Shown here: in pieces, positions 17,763 through 30,108 of the stretch | Numbering within the stretch: position 1 is the first letter of the stretch | How the letters are laid out: each line of letters begins with the position of its first letter | Assembly (NCBI GenBank): GCA_016235555.1 | Contig: JACRKC010000009.1 | Location: 41,163 to 105,162 of the forward strand | DNA: 64,000 bases | Origin: Verrucomicrobiota bacterium | Lineage (GTDB): Bacteria > Verrucomicrobiota > Verrucomicrobiia > Opitutales > Opitutaceae | Direction: 5' to 3' | Made by a program: the position numbers and the translations under genes | The notes under the pieces: generated by a model | Told to the model about the DNA's origin: nothing | The model's database searches: none | The model's input: only the letters and a program-made list of their open reading frames with translations

Positions 17763-19652
17763 TTGATTTATAACGACAGAGTCTTCGACGTGATCGTGTG
17801 CGGCGCCGGCCATGCGGGCGTTGAGGCGGCGTTGGCGTCGGCGCGCATGGGCGCCCCTACCCTGCTCCTCACCGGCAATATCGATACGATCGCCCAGATG
17901 AGCTGCAACCCGGCGATCGGCGGCCAGGCCAAGGGCCAGCTCGTCCGGGAAATCGATGCGCTCGGCGGCGAGATGGCGATCAACACGGATGTGACCGGAA
18001 TTCAGTTCCGGCTGCTCAATGAGTCCAAGGGGCCGGCCGTGCGGTCGCCGCGCGCGCAGTGCGACAAGAAGGCCTATCAGTTCCGGTTGAAGCACGTGCT
18101 GGAGTTGCAGCCGAATCTCCAGATATTTCAAGCGACGGTCACCGGGTTGGTTTTCGAGCGCGGTCGCGTCGTGGGCTGCCGGACGAATCTGGATGTCGAG
18201 TTTCGCGGTCGGACGGTCGTCGTGACCACGGGCACGTTTCTGCGCGGTCTGATGCATATCGGCCAAAACAAGAACGAAGGCGGCCGGCTGGGCGACTTTA
18301 GCGCGAAAACCCTGTCGGCGAGCCTGGTGGAAGCCGGCATCGAGCTGCGCCGACTCAAGACCGGCACACCGCCTCGGCTGCTCGGGCGGAGTATTGATTT
18401 CAGCCGGATGCAGGAGCAGCCGGGCGACGCGGAGCCGACGTTTTTCGCGTTTCACGACACGCGTGAAGCCGAGGACTTGTTCCACGTGGAACACACGGGC
18501 GAGCGCAGGCTAGGGTGGCGGCCCGGTTGTGAACAAGTTTCGTGCTGGATGACCTACACGACGGAGGAGACGGCGCGGCTCGTGCGCGACAACCTCTCCC
18601 GGTCCGCAATGTATGGGGGTGAGATAGAAGGCGTAGGGCCAAGGTATTGCCCAAGTATTGAGGACAAATTCGTGCGGTTCGCCGACAAGCCGCGGCACCT
18701 TCTTTTCCTCGAACCCGAGGGCCGATCGACGAACGAATTCTATGTGAATGGCCTGTCAACAAGTCTGCCGTTCGATGTTCAGCTCCAGATGGTGTATAGC
18801 ATCCCGGGGCTCGAAAAGGCGGTCGTCCTTCGGCCGGCCTACGCGGTGGAATACGACTTCGCGCCCCCGACACAGCTCTTCCCGTCGCTGGAGTCGAAGA
18901 AGGTCGAGGGCCTGTTTTTCGCCGGCCAGATCAATGGGACATCGGGCTACGAGGAGGCTGCGTCCCAAGGCCTCATTGCCGGGATCAACGCGGTCAACAA
19001 GGTGAGGGGAGTGACACCCTTGCTCGTCCACCGACACGAAGGCTACATCGGCGTGCTGATCGATGACCTCGTGACCAAGGGAACGAACGAGCCCTACCGC
19101 ATGTTCACGAGTCGCGCTGAACATCGGCTCTTGTTCAATCACGGGAGCGCCGAGCTGCGGTTCATCGACCATGCGCGTGCTTATAATCTATTGCCGACAA
19201 GCAGAATAAATAGAATAGAGGCCAAGCGACGCGCGATCGAGCAGTGGGTCGTGCGCTTGGAAAACGAACGCACGACCGGCGGCACGTGGGGCGATGCGAT
19301 CCGGCGTGATCGCGAGCGGACCGAGTTGCCGCGGGAATTCTTGCGAGAGGGCAGCGCGGTGCGAGATGAAGTTATTTATAGCATTGCTTATCAGGGCTAT
19401 CTGACGCGAGAATACAGACAGGTCGAGAAACTCGCCCACATCGAAAAGATCAAGATTCCGCCGGGTATCGACTACGCATCGATCCGCGGATTGCGTCGGG
19501 AGAGCGCGCTCAAACTCGCCGATATCCGCCCGGCGACACTTGGACAGGCGAGTCGCATCAGCGGCGTGAATCCCGCCGACATCGGCATCCTTATGATCGT
19601 GATCGAAGCGGGGAGGGGAGGGGGCGCCCCTTCGTCACCGCCGTCCGCTTAA
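17763..19652 (+). CDS. mnmG: tRNA uridine-5-carboxymethylaminomethyl enzyme MnmG
   Basis: A 629-residue FAD protein, the partner of MnmE. It has the dinucleotide motif [81 protein letters not shown] and AEHRLLFNH, and the C-terminal helical part with [11 protein letters not shown]. The start is not ATG: TTG 17763 fits the usual N-terminus (…[12 protein letters not shown]) with few extra residues; the long open frame upstream is antisense-like and overlaps mnmE. The last residues ([13 protein letters not shown]) are low-complexity. trmB starts 7 bp downstream. Confidence 0.96.
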   Translation: MIYNDRVFDVIVCGAGHAGVEAALASARMGAPTLLLTGNIDTIAQMSCNPAIGGQAKGQLVREIDALGGEMAINTDVTGIQFRLLNESKGPAVRSPRAQCDKKAYQFRLKHVLELQPNLQIFQATVTGLVFERGRVVGCRTNLDVEFRGRTVVVTTGTFLRGLMHIGQNKNEGGRLGDFSAKTLSASLVEAGIELRRLKTGTPPRLLGRSIDFSRMQEQPGDAEPTFFAFHDTREAEDLFHVEHTGERRLGWRPGCEQVSCWMTYTTEETARLVRDNLSRSAMYGGEIEGVGPRYCPSIEDKFVRFADKPRHLLFLEPEGRSTNEFYVNGLSTSLPFDVQLQMVYSIPGLEKAVVLRPAYAVEYDFAPPTQLFPSLESKKVEGLFFAGQINGTSGYEEAASQGLIAGINAVNKVRGVTPLLVHRHEGYIGVLIDDLVTKGTNEPYRMFTSRAEHRLLFNHGSAELRFIDHARAYNLLPTSRINRIEAKRRAIEQWVVRLENERTTGGTWGDAIRRDRERTELPREFLREGSAVRDEVIYSIAYQGYLTREYRQVEKLAHIEKIKIPPGIDYASIRGLRRESALKLADIRPATLGQASRISGVNPADIGILMIVIEAGRGGGAPSSPPSA

Positions 19653-19659
19653 ATGGATC

Positions 19660-20295
19660 ATGGATAATCCCATCCGCACCGCCCAATATCACGCACGCAT
19701 GGCCGAGCGCAGGCGGGCGTTGCGCGAGCGGCTGCACGGGTTGTTGCCGGCCGACGCCCACCTCGTTTGGGAACTCGGCTGCGGGCATGGGCATTTTTTG
19801 ACGGCCTATGCCGAGGCGCACCCGGATCAGCTCTGCGTCGGCATCGACATCGTGGGCGACCGCATCGACCGCGCCAATCGCAAGCGCGACCGAGCACACC
19901 TCGCCAACCTCCACTTTCTCCTCGCGGAGGGCCGGCTGTTCCTGGAAGAGCTGCCGGCCGGCGCGCGTTTCGCGGAGGTATTCATCCTGTTTCCCGACCC
20001 GTGGCCGAAGCTCAGGCATCACAAGCACCGCATCGTGCAACCCGATTTCCTCGCTGCGGTTGCGCAGCGCGCCGAGCCATCCGCCCGGCTGTGCTTCCGC
20101 ACCGATTTTGCGCCGTATTTCGAGGACGCCCACGCCACGATCGACGCGCATCCCGACTGGCGGGTCGTGGACGAGCCGTGGCCGTTCGAGCAGGAGACGG
20201 TTTTTCAGAGTCGCGCACCGAGTTATCGGTCGCTCGTAGCCCGCCCGCACCCCTTCAGCCATAAGATGCGCACCGCTAAATCGGCCGGCGGCTAA
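19660..20295 (+). CDS. trmB: tRNA (guanine-46-N7)-methyltransferase
   Basis: A 211-residue class-I SAM methyltransferase. It has the SAM motif WELGCGHGHFL, CVGIDIVGDRIDRA, the TrmB hallmark FPDPWPKLRHHKHRIVQPDFL and a late RSYRSL-like APSYRSLVARPH. It methylates G46 in the variable loop of tRNA. It sits 7 bp after mnmG and so extends a tRNA-modification operon (mnmE-mnmG-trmB). The start ATG 19660 gives the expected short N-terminal arm before the SAM motif. Confidence 0.95.
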   Translation: MDNPIRTAQYHARMAERRRALRERLHGLLPADAHLVWELGCGHGHFLTAYAEAHPDQLCVGIDIVGDRIDRANRKRDRAHLANLHFLLAEGRLFLEELPAGARFAEVFILFPDPWPKLRHHKHRIVQPDFLAAVAQRAEPSARLCFRTDFAPYFEDAHATIDAHPDWRVVDEPWPFEQETVFQSRAPSYRSLVARPHPFSHKMRTAKSAGG

Positions 20296-20400
20296 TTTTC
20301 TGGCGCCTCCACTCATCGCGCAATTTCAGGGGTTGACGGAGAGAGGAGCGGCAGGCTTTCTCTTGCCTCTTTCTCTCGGGCCTCGCCCGTTCCTGCACGC

Positions 20401-21279
20401 ATGACCCGCCTCAAGAAACTCACCGCCCTGCTCGCCACTCTCGCGCTGCCGGCTGCTGCTTTGGCCGAAGGCGTGGACCCCAGTGCGGCCAAACTCGTCG
20501 ATTTCGGTCATGGTTGGGCGATCACCAATAGCATGATGACCGGCTGGTGCATTTCCGGCCTGTTGATCGCGCTGGTGCTCGGCCTCGTCGGAAAACCGAA
20601 GGTTCTCCCGTCCAAGGGGCAGGCGGTGGTCGAGTCGCTCATCGAGGCGCTGCGCGGATTGTTCGAGCCGATCGTGGGCAAACACGCGTTTCCCGCGGCG
20701 TTTCCGCTGCTCATCACTTTTTTCCTCTTCATCCTTTTCCACAACTGGATGGGCCTCATCCCCGGCGTCGGCACGATGGGGTGGGGGCATGAGGTCGACG
20801 GACACTTCCACATCACCCGCCCGCTGATCCGCCCGCACAACTCCGACTTCAACAGCACCATCGCGCTCGCGCTCATCTCGTTCGGCGCGTGGGCGATCAT
20901 CGTCTTCAAATACACCGGCCCGAAGATGATCATCTGGGATCTCTTCGGCAACAAGGCCGACAAGAAGGAGACCCCCGGCTGGCTGTATCCGATTCTCTCG
21001 CTCGTGTTCCTCGCCGTCGGCTTCATCGAGGTGTTCTCGATTGTGATCCGGCCGTTCACGCTGTCGGTCCGTCTCTTCGGCAACATCTTCGGCGGTGAAA
21101 ACCTGCTCCATGGCACGGGTTTCTTCTTCGTGTTTTACTTCATGGAGATGCTCGTCGGCCTCATCCAGGCGCTCGTGTTCACGCTGCTGACGTCGGTTTA
21201 TATCGGTCTGCTCTGCAACCATGGCGACGACCACGAACACGACGAGGCCCACGGTCACGCGGCCGATTCGCACCACTGA
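20401..21279 (+). CDS. atpB: ATP synthase Fo subunit a
   Basis: A 292-residue membrane protein and the first gene of the ATP synthase operon; no atpI precedes it. The N-terminus looks like a signal or membrane segment (LTALLATLALPAAALAEG). Helices include SGLLIALVLGLV, FPLLITFFLFILFHNWMGLIPG and ILSLVFLAVGFIEVFS. The essential arginine is in LSVRLFGNIFGGEN. The C-terminus is His/Asp-rich (DDHEHDEAHGHAADSHH), an unusual tail. The 105-bp gap upstream contains TTGACG at 20333-20338, a possible -35 box, but no convincing -10. A pyrimidine-rich inverted repeat follows it. Confidence 0.97.
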   Translation: MTRLKKLTALLATLALPAAALAEGVDPSAAKLVDFGHGWAITNSMMTGWCISGLLIALVLGLVGKPKVLPSKGQAVVESLIEALRGLFEPIVGKHAFPAAFPLLITFFLFILFHNWMGLIPGVGTMGWGHEVDGHFHITRPLIRPHNSDFNSTIALALISFGAWAIIVFKYTGPKMIIWDLFGNKADKKETPGWLYPILSLVFLAVGFIEVFSIVIRPFTLSVRLFGNIFGGENLLHGTGFFFVFYFMEMLVGLIQALVFTLLTSVYIGLLCNHGDDHEHDEAHGHAADSHH

Positions 21280-21357
21280 TCGCTCAGAATAATTTCCCGT
21301 CGGGAGCGTGCCCCGCGTGCGCACGGCGGAACTCCAACCAACAAAACCACCATCCAC

Positions 21358-21567
21358 ATGATCACCCTCCTCGCTGAACTCCAGGGCAACATCGCCTCTG
21401 CGTTTGGTCTCCTCGGCGGCGCCCTCGGCGTCGGTCTCATCGGCCTCAAGGCCGCCGAAGCGGTCGGCCGCAATCCCGCCGCCTCCGGCAAAATCCTCGT
21501 CCAGGCCATCATCGGCATGGCGCTCGCCGAAGGTCTCGGCATTCTCGCGCTGTTCCTCGCCAAGTAA
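21358..21567 (+). CDS. atpE: ATP synthase Fo subunit c
   Basis: A 69-residue two-helix protein that forms the rotor ring. Helix 1 runs FGLLGGALGVGLIGLKAAEAVG, the loop is RNPAA, and helix 2 carries the ion-binding carboxylate E58 in GMALAEGLGILALFL. The residue after E58 is Gly rather than Ser/Thr and the helix-1 position used by Na+-type rings (Gln) is Val, so a proton-driven ring is expected. It lies 78 bp after atpB. Confidence 0.95.
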   Translation: MITLLAELQGNIASAFGLLGGALGVGLIGLKAAEAVGRNPAASGKILVQAIIGMALAEGLGILALFLAK

Positions 21568-21625
21568 GTCTTCGCCTTGAACCCCGGCAGCGCGACGCCC
21601 TCGCGCTGCCACACTCTTTCCTGCC

Positions 21626-22174
21626 ATGACGCTGTCTCTCTTCCTCGCCGCCGCCGCCGAACACGCCGCCTCTCCCGGCATCGTCGAGAAATTCGGCCTC
21701 GAGCCGAAATACATCGCGATCCAGACGTTCAGCTTCCTGGTCGTCATGGCTGTCCTCTACTTCTTCGGCATCAAGCCGACCGTGGCCGCGATGGAGGAGC
21801 GCAACGCCAAGATCGCTTCCGGCTTGAAGCACGCTGAGGAGATGCAGGCCAAGCTCGCCGCCGCGCAGCAGGAGAGCGCCGCCCTCGTGAAGAAAGCCCA
21901 AGGCGAAGCGACCCGCATCATCGACGATGCGCGCAAGACCGCGAAGGACTTCCTCGACAAGCAGACCCAGGACGCCGCGGCCAAGTCCAACGACCTGCTG
22001 GCGAAGGCCCAGCAGGCCATCGAGCTCGAGCACAAGAAAATGCTCAACGAAGCCCGCGGCGAAATCGCCCGCCTCGTCGTCACCACCACCGAGCGCGTGC
22101 TCGCCAAGAAGCTCACCGACGCGGATCGCGCGGCTTACAACGATGCCGCCACCCGCGAGCTCACGAGCGTCTAA
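21626..22174 (+). CDS. atpF: ATP synthase Fo subunit b
   Basis: A 182-residue stator stalk protein. A single membrane helix ([21 protein letters not shown], about residues 29-49) is followed by a long charged coiled coil from about residue 55 to the end, rich in Ala, Lys and Glu, including [24 protein letters not shown]. The protein dimerises and holds F1 to subunit a. A short hydrophobic N-terminal stretch lies outside the membrane segment. Only one b-type gene is present in the operon. Confidence 0.95.
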   Translation: MTLSLFLAAAAEHAASPGIVEKFGLEPKYIAIQTFSFLVVMAVLYFFGIKPTVAAMEERNAKIASGLKHAEEMQAKLAAAQQESAALVKKAQGEATRIIDDARKTAKDFLDKQTQDAAAKSNDLLAKAQQAIELEHKKMLNEARGEIARLVVTTTERVLAKKLTDADRAAYNDAATRELTSV

Positions 22175-22213
22175 ACACACTCACTAAGCCACTTTCACCC
22201 GCCGCCCGCTGCG

Positions 22214-22609
22214 ATGGCCTCCGCGAAAAAACAGATCCAGACGCTCGCCCGCCAGCTCTTCAAACTGAGCTTCGACAACGGCGCGCTCACCAGCGATCGC
22301 GTTGCCGGCGTGCTGGCCTACGTCGAAAAGACGCGCCCGGCCCACACCACCGCGGTGCTCAAGGCCTACCACCGCCTCGTCGCCGCCGAGTTCGCCCGCG
22401 GCCAGGCCGTGGTGGAACATGCCGGTGCCGTCAGCGAGGCGACCCTCGCCGGTATCGCCGCATCCATGACAAAGAAATACGCTCGTCGCGTTACGACCGT
22501 GGCCCGCAAGAACGATGCACTCCTCGCCGGCGTGCGCATCCGGGTCGGCGACGATGTTTATGAGTCATCTGTCGCCGGCCAGCTCGCCGTGCTTTCCGCC
22601 GCCGTCTGA
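22214..22609 (+). CDS. atpH: ATP synthase F1 subunit delta (short form)
   Basis: A 131-residue protein in the atpH position. The C-terminal beta segment LLAGVRIRVGDDVYESSVAGQLAVL matches the end of delta/OSCP (usual pattern G-x-x-I-x-V-G-D-x-x-x-D-x-S). The family is normally about 175-180 residues. Here the N-terminal six-helix domain looks reduced (RQLFKLSFDNGALTSDRVAGVLAYVEKTR), and the strong helical motif of the full-length form is not obvious. It should still join F1 to the b stalk. Location between atpF and atpA supports the call. Confidence 0.85.
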   Translation: MASAKKQIQTLARQLFKLSFDNGALTSDRVAGVLAYVEKTRPAHTTAVLKAYHRLVAAEFARGQAVVEHAGAVSEATLAGIAASMTKKYARRVTTVARKNDALLAGVRIRVGDDVYESSVAGQLAVLSAAV

Positions 22610-22648
22610 TTTTCCAAAAATACCCGCACCCAACCTCTCTACTCTCCG

Positions 22649-26593
<3,945 letters not shown>

Positions 26594-26596
26594 AAG

Positions 26597-26667
26597 AGAC
26601 CACGAAAAACACGAAAAGCGCTGAAGCACACATTTCCTTTCGTGTATTTGGTGTGTTTCGTGGTTAA
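26597..26667. repeat. Palindromic repeat inside the atp operon
   Basis: Starts GACCACGAAAAACACGAAAAG and ends GTGTTTCGTGGTTAAC; arms of about 25 bp with a few mismatches. It lies in the 83-bp gap between atpD and atpC, a place where most atp operons have almost no spacer. AT-richer than the surroundings. Confidence 0.85.
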
Positions 26668-26676
26668 CCAAATCCG

Positions 26677-27084
26677 ATGCCCTTGACTCTCGAAATCGTC
26701 ACGCCCGAAGCCCGGGTCTACTCCGACACGATTGACACGGTCGTCATCCCGACGGTGGAGGGCGAGGTCGGCATCTTGCCGGGTCACATCCCGCTGCTCA
26801 CGCAAGTGGAGCACGGCGAACTGCGCGTGACCAAGGGCAACCAGACCCACTTTCTCGCCGTGAGCGGCGGCTTCGCCGAGGTCGACAACGATCGCGTATC
26901 AATCCTCGCCGAACACGCCATCACCGAAGAGAAGATCGACGAATCTGCGGTCGAAACTGCACTCAAGCGCGCCGAGCAGGAGCTCCACGAGGCCAAGCAC
27001 CTCGACCCGGCGCAATACGAACACCTCCAGAGCATGGTGCGCTACAGCGGCACGCAGCTCGCGTTGAAGCGCCGCCGCCGCTGA
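26677..27084 (+). CDS. atpC: ATP synthase F1 subunit epsilon
   Basis: A 135-residue protein. The N-terminal beta sandwich opens LTLEIVTPEARVYSDTIDTVVIPTVEGEVGILPGHIPLLTQVEHGELRV and continues with FLAVSGGFAEVDNDRVSILAEHA, followed by the C-terminal helical pair (ESAVETALKRAEQELHEA…). It couples the rotor to gamma and inhibits ATP hydrolysis. Last gene of the operon, unusually set apart from atpD by a palindromic repeat that could lower its expression. Confidence 0.96.
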   Translation: MPLTLEIVTPEARVYSDTIDTVVIPTVEGEVGILPGHIPLLTQVEHGELRVTKGNQTHFLAVSGGFAEVDNDRVSILAEHAITEEKIDESAVETALKRAEQELHEAKHLDPAQYEHLQSMVRYSGTQLALKRRRR

Positions 27085-27085
27085 G

Positions 27086-27104
27086 CGCGGCACCCGCTGC
27101 CGCG
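27086..27104 (+). terminator. Hairpin just after atpC
   Basis: CGCGGCA (27086-27092) pairs with TGCCGCG (27098-27104) across a 5-nt loop, 2 bp beyond the atpC stop. There is no U-tract, so intrinsic termination is uncertain. The rest of the gap to feoA (to 27235) shows nothing I can identify. Confidence 0.35.
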
Positions 27105-27235
27105 ATGTCCGCGCAATCCTCAGTCCCGACCCGTGGTCTAAGGATTTTGCTTAGCGAGATTCGGGCCGACGGTCGCACCCAGACGCTTGCGGACCGTGGA
27201 AAACTGCCGATTGTTCGCCACGTCGCCGTTCCCGT

Positions 27236-27487
27236 ATGAGTCAGCCGCCGTTCCCTGCCCAACTTCCGCTCTGCCAGCTCCCCGCTGGCGCGCTGGGCCG
27301 TGTGTGTGCACTCGAAGGCGATCCGGATTTTTGTCAGCGAGTTCGTGAAATGGGGTTCAGTGAGTCGGCCTACGTGACCAAGATCGCGGGCAACGGCACG
27401 ATTCTCTGCCAGGTGTGCGGCACACGCATCGCGTTGAGCCACTCGGCAGCCAAAAATATTCTCGTCGAACAAGTCGCCCGGCGCTGA
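27236..27487 (+). CDS. feoA: Ferrous iron transport protein FeoA
   Basis: An 83-residue SH3-like protein: LCQLPAGALGRVCALEGDPDFCQRVREMGFSESAYVTKIAGNG…CQVCGTRIALSHSAAKNILVE. The order (hydrophobic strand, R-x-x-E-M-G-F, then R-I-A-L-S…A-x-x-I-x-V) is the FeoA signature. It acts on the cytoplasmic side with FeoB. The pair of cysteines (CQVC) in the middle is an addition compared with many FeoA proteins. feoB begins 16 bp after the stop. Confidence 0.93.
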   Translation: MSQPPFPAQLPLCQLPAGALGRVCALEGDPDFCQRVREMGFSESAYVTKIAGNGTILCQVCGTRIALSHSAAKNILVEQVARR

Positions 27488-27503
27488 TCCGCCGCGTCCG
27501 CGC

Positions 27504-29633
27504 ATGGCTCTGCCGCCGCACATTGCCGCCGCCCCCGTCGGGCCCGCCGCCTCGCGTCTCCCCGTCTACGCGCTCGTCGGCAATCCGAACTGCGGCAAGA
27601 CCACGCTCTTCAACGCCCTCACCGGCCTGAAGCAGAAGGTCGGCAATTACCCCGGCGTCACCGTCGAAAAAAAGGAGGGCACCACCTACTCGCAGCACGG
27701 CCAGCCGATCACGGTGATCGACTTGCCCGGCACGTATTCGCTCGCCGCCCGCTCGCCCGATGAAGCCGTCACGCGCGACGTGCTGCTCGGCCGCCGCGCC
27801 GACACGCCGATGCCGGACCGCATCCTCTGCATCGTCGACGCCACCAATCTCGAGCGAAACCTCTACCTCGTTCATCAGATTCTCGACCTCGGCCGGCCCG
27901 TCATCGTCGTCCTCAACATGATGGACCTTGCGGTCAAGGCCGGCCTCAACCTCCGGATCGGCCGCCTCGAGCACGAGCTCGGCGTGCCCGTGATCCCGTG
28001 CGAGGCCGTGAACCAGAAGGGCCTCATCGAGCTGCGTGTGGCGATGAGCCGCCTCGAAATCCCGCTCTCGCGCCACGCGTGGGACGTGCCCGCAAAAATC
28101 GCACCGGCGGTCGCCGAGCTTCAAGCTTCGCTTTCCTCCAACGACCAGAAGCCACCGCTCATCGCGCGCGCCGAGGCGCTCCTGCTCCTCACGGATCGCG
28201 ACAGCGTGCGCGTTTCCGGCTCCACCCCGCTGCACGCGCGCACCGAGGACATCCTGCGCACGTGGAAAAAACGCTGGGAAGGCGAGGGGACCGACTGGGC
28301 GGAGACGCTCGTGAAATCCCGCTTCGCCGCCATCCAGCGCATCACGAACGAAGTCGTGCAACGCGCCGGCGAGACCGGTCCGACGAAGAGCGACCAGATC
28401 GACGCCATCGTCACCCACCACGTCTGGGGCTGGTTCATCCTCGGCGCGATTCTGACCGTGCTGTTCCTCAGCATCTTCGTGCTGGCCGAGCCGCCGATGA
28501 ACTGGATCGACGACCAGTTCGCGGCTGCGTCCGATTGGATCAAGGCGCACATGACCGACGGTGATCTGCGTGACCTCATCACCGACGGCGCGATCGCGGG
28601 CGTGGGCGGCGTGGTGAAGTTCCTGCCACAAATTCTCATTCTGTTCTTCTTCGTCGGCCTGCTCGAGAGCACCGGCTACATGGCGCGCGCCGCGTTCCTG
28701 ATGGATGGGCTCATGGGCCGCGTGGGCCTCAACGGCAAAAGCTTCATCCCGCTCCTCAGCTCCTACGCATGCGCCATCCCGGGCATCATGGCGACACGCA
28801 CCATCGAATCGAAGCGCGACCGCATCGTCACCATTCTCGTCGCGCCGCTCATGAGCTGCTCCGCGCGCCTGCCGGTCTACCTGCTCATGATCGCCGCCCT
28901 GTTACCGGCCGAACGCGTCTCACTCGGCGCGAAGGCCGGCATCATGATCGGCATGTATGCCCTCGGGACCGTCGCGGCATTTGCCTTCGCCTGGTTGTTC
29001 AAACGCACGCTGCTCAAAGGCGAGCCGCCACCGATGATGATGGAGCTGCCCGCTTATCAGCGCCCGTCGCTCAAATGGGTGGCGACGCACATGCTGGAGC
29101 GCGCGTGGTCGTTTCTCCGTCAGGCCGGCACGGTGATCCTCGGCATCAGCATCGTGCTTTGGTTCCTTTCCGCCTATCCGAAGGCACCCGAGGGGGCCAA
29201 TGCCTCGCAGCAACTGGCCCAGAGTCTCGCCGGTAAAGCCGGCCACGCGCTCGAGCCGGTCATCAAACCCATCGGCTTCGACTGGCAGATCGGCATCGGA
29301 CTCATCTCGTCGTTCGCCGCGCGCGAAGTGTTCGTGAGCACGATGGGCATCGTCTTCAACGCCGAGTCCAGCGACAAGGAGGACACCAAGCCGTTGCGCG
29401 AAGCCATGCTCGCCGCCAGATGGCCCGACGGCCGCCCGCTCTTCACGCCGCTCGTCTGCCTCACGTTGATGATTTTCTATGTGTTCGCGATGCAGTGCGC
29501 GAGCACGCTGGCCGTCGTGAAACAGGAAACCGGCGGCTGGAAATGGCCGCTCTTCCAAACGGTCTACCTGACTGGCACCGCGTGGATCGTGTGCTTCATT
29601 GTCTACCAAGCCGGCCGCGCACTCGGCTTCTGA
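27504..29633 (+). CDS. feoB: Ferrous iron transport protein FeoB
   Basis: A 709-residue Fe2+ transporter. The N-terminal G domain has GNPNCGKT (residues 26-33), GNYPGVTVEKKEG, DLPGTYSL and NMMD. From about residue 310 the membrane part follows with the two gate repeats (VGLLESTGYMARAAFLMDG…FIPLLSSYACAIPGI and later SSFAAREVFVSTMGIVFN) and a Cys in YACAIPG, expected on the iron path. The family range is about 650-800 aa. Located in the inner membrane. The feoA-feoB-Cys-rich tail order suggests one operon. Confidence 0.97.
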   Translation: MALPPHIAAAPVGPAASRLPVYALVGNPNCGKTTLFNALTGLKQKVGNYPGVTVEKKEGTTYSQHGQPITVIDLPGTYSLAARSPDEAVTRDVLLGRRADTPMPDRILCIVDATNLERNLYLVHQILDLGRPVIVVLNMMDLAVKAGLNLRIGRLEHELGVPVIPCEAVNQKGLIELRVAMSRLEIPLSRHAWDVPAKIAPAVAELQASLSSNDQKPPLIARAEALLLLTDRDSVRVSGSTPLHARTEDILRTWKKRWEGEGTDWAETLVKSRFAAIQRITNEVVQRAGETGPTKSDQIDAIVTHHVWGWFILGAILTVLFLSIFVLAEPPMNWIDDQFAAASDWIKAHMTDGDLRDLITDGAIAGVGGVVKFLPQILILFFFVGLLESTGYMARAAFLMDGLMGRVGLNGKSFIPLLSSYACAIPGIMATRTIESKRDRIVTILVAPLMSCSARLPVYLLMIAALLPAERVSLGAKAGIMIGMYALGTVAAFAFAWLFKRTLLKGEPPPMMMELPAYQRPSLKWVATHMLERAWSFLRQAGTVILGISIVLWFLSAYPKAPEGANASQQLAQSLAGKAGHALEPVIKPIGFDWQIGIGLISSFAAREVFVSTMGIVFNAESSDKEDTKPLREAMLAARWPDGRPLFTPLVCLTLMIFYVFAMQCASTLAVVKQETGGWKWPLFQTVYLTGTAWIVCFIVYQAGRALGF

Positions 29634-29663
29634 TTGCAGGAACCTGCTCGCAGGCGATTCCCC

Positions 29664-29822
29664 ATGTCACCTGAACGCCAAACCATCGTCGCCCTCGTCA
29701 TCGTGGCGCTGGCCGCCGCGTGGCTCGGCTGGCGCTGGCTCGCGAAGCGAAAGAATCCCGGCTGCGGCGGCGAGTGCGGATGCGACGCGCAGAGAATCAA
29801 TGCGAAGATAAAAAGACGGTGA
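29664..29822 (+). CDS. Small Cys-rich FeoB-associated membrane protein
   Basis: A 52-residue protein from ATG 29664: one membrane helix (IVALVIVALAAAWLGWRWL) then a cysteine cluster CGGECGC and a basic end. Small proteins of this shape (one TM, CxxxCxC) commonly follow feoB and are annotated FeoB-associated Cys-rich proteins; a role in iron handling or FeoB assembly is presumed. The start is set by the helix. The bases just before it (CCTGCTCGCAGGCGAT) resemble a half palindromic repeat. Confidence 0.7.
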   Translation: MSPERQTIVALVIVALAAAWLGWRWLAKRKNPGCGGECGCDAQRINAKIKRR

Positions 29823-29835
29823 TTCTGGCGGAGAG

Positions 29836-30086
29836 TGTAATACCAGTTACGGCGCGCTTTGAGACTCCTGATCTGGTAGGCCCGCCCGGTGGGCGGGCTG
29901 CCCGGCCACCGGCCGGGCCTACAGTCTCAAAGCGCACCGTAACTGGTGTAACAGGAAGTGAGGTCAGCAAACCGAGGCCTGGGTTGTAGCGGCGGTCTGC
30001 GACCGCCGAACGAGAACCCATGGCGCATCGCCGGCGGTCGCAGACCGCCGCTACAGCTGGCTGACCTTCCTTCCTGTTGCACTCTC
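29836..30086. repeat. Two adjacent nested palindromic elements
   Basis: Element one, 29836-29951: outer arms TACCAGTTACGG…CTTTGAGACT and AGTCTCAAAG…CCGTAACTGGT enclose an inner palindrome 29876-29922 (GTAGGCCCGCCC to GGGCCGGGCCTAC type ends). Element two, 29947-30086: outer arms GTGTAACAGGAAG…GAGGTCAGC and GCTGACC…TTCCTGTTGCAC enclose 29984-30055 (TGTAGCGGCGGTCTGCGACC to GGTCGCAGACCGCCGCTACA). No gene is seen between 29823 and 30108. Confidence 0.85.
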
Positions 30087-30108
30087 TGGCGGACGCAGGG
30101 GCCGGATT

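Noticed and set aside
20333..20380. A sigma-70 promoter before atpB (TTGACG)
   Set aside because: No acceptable -10 box at proper spacing; kept only as a remark in the atpB entry.
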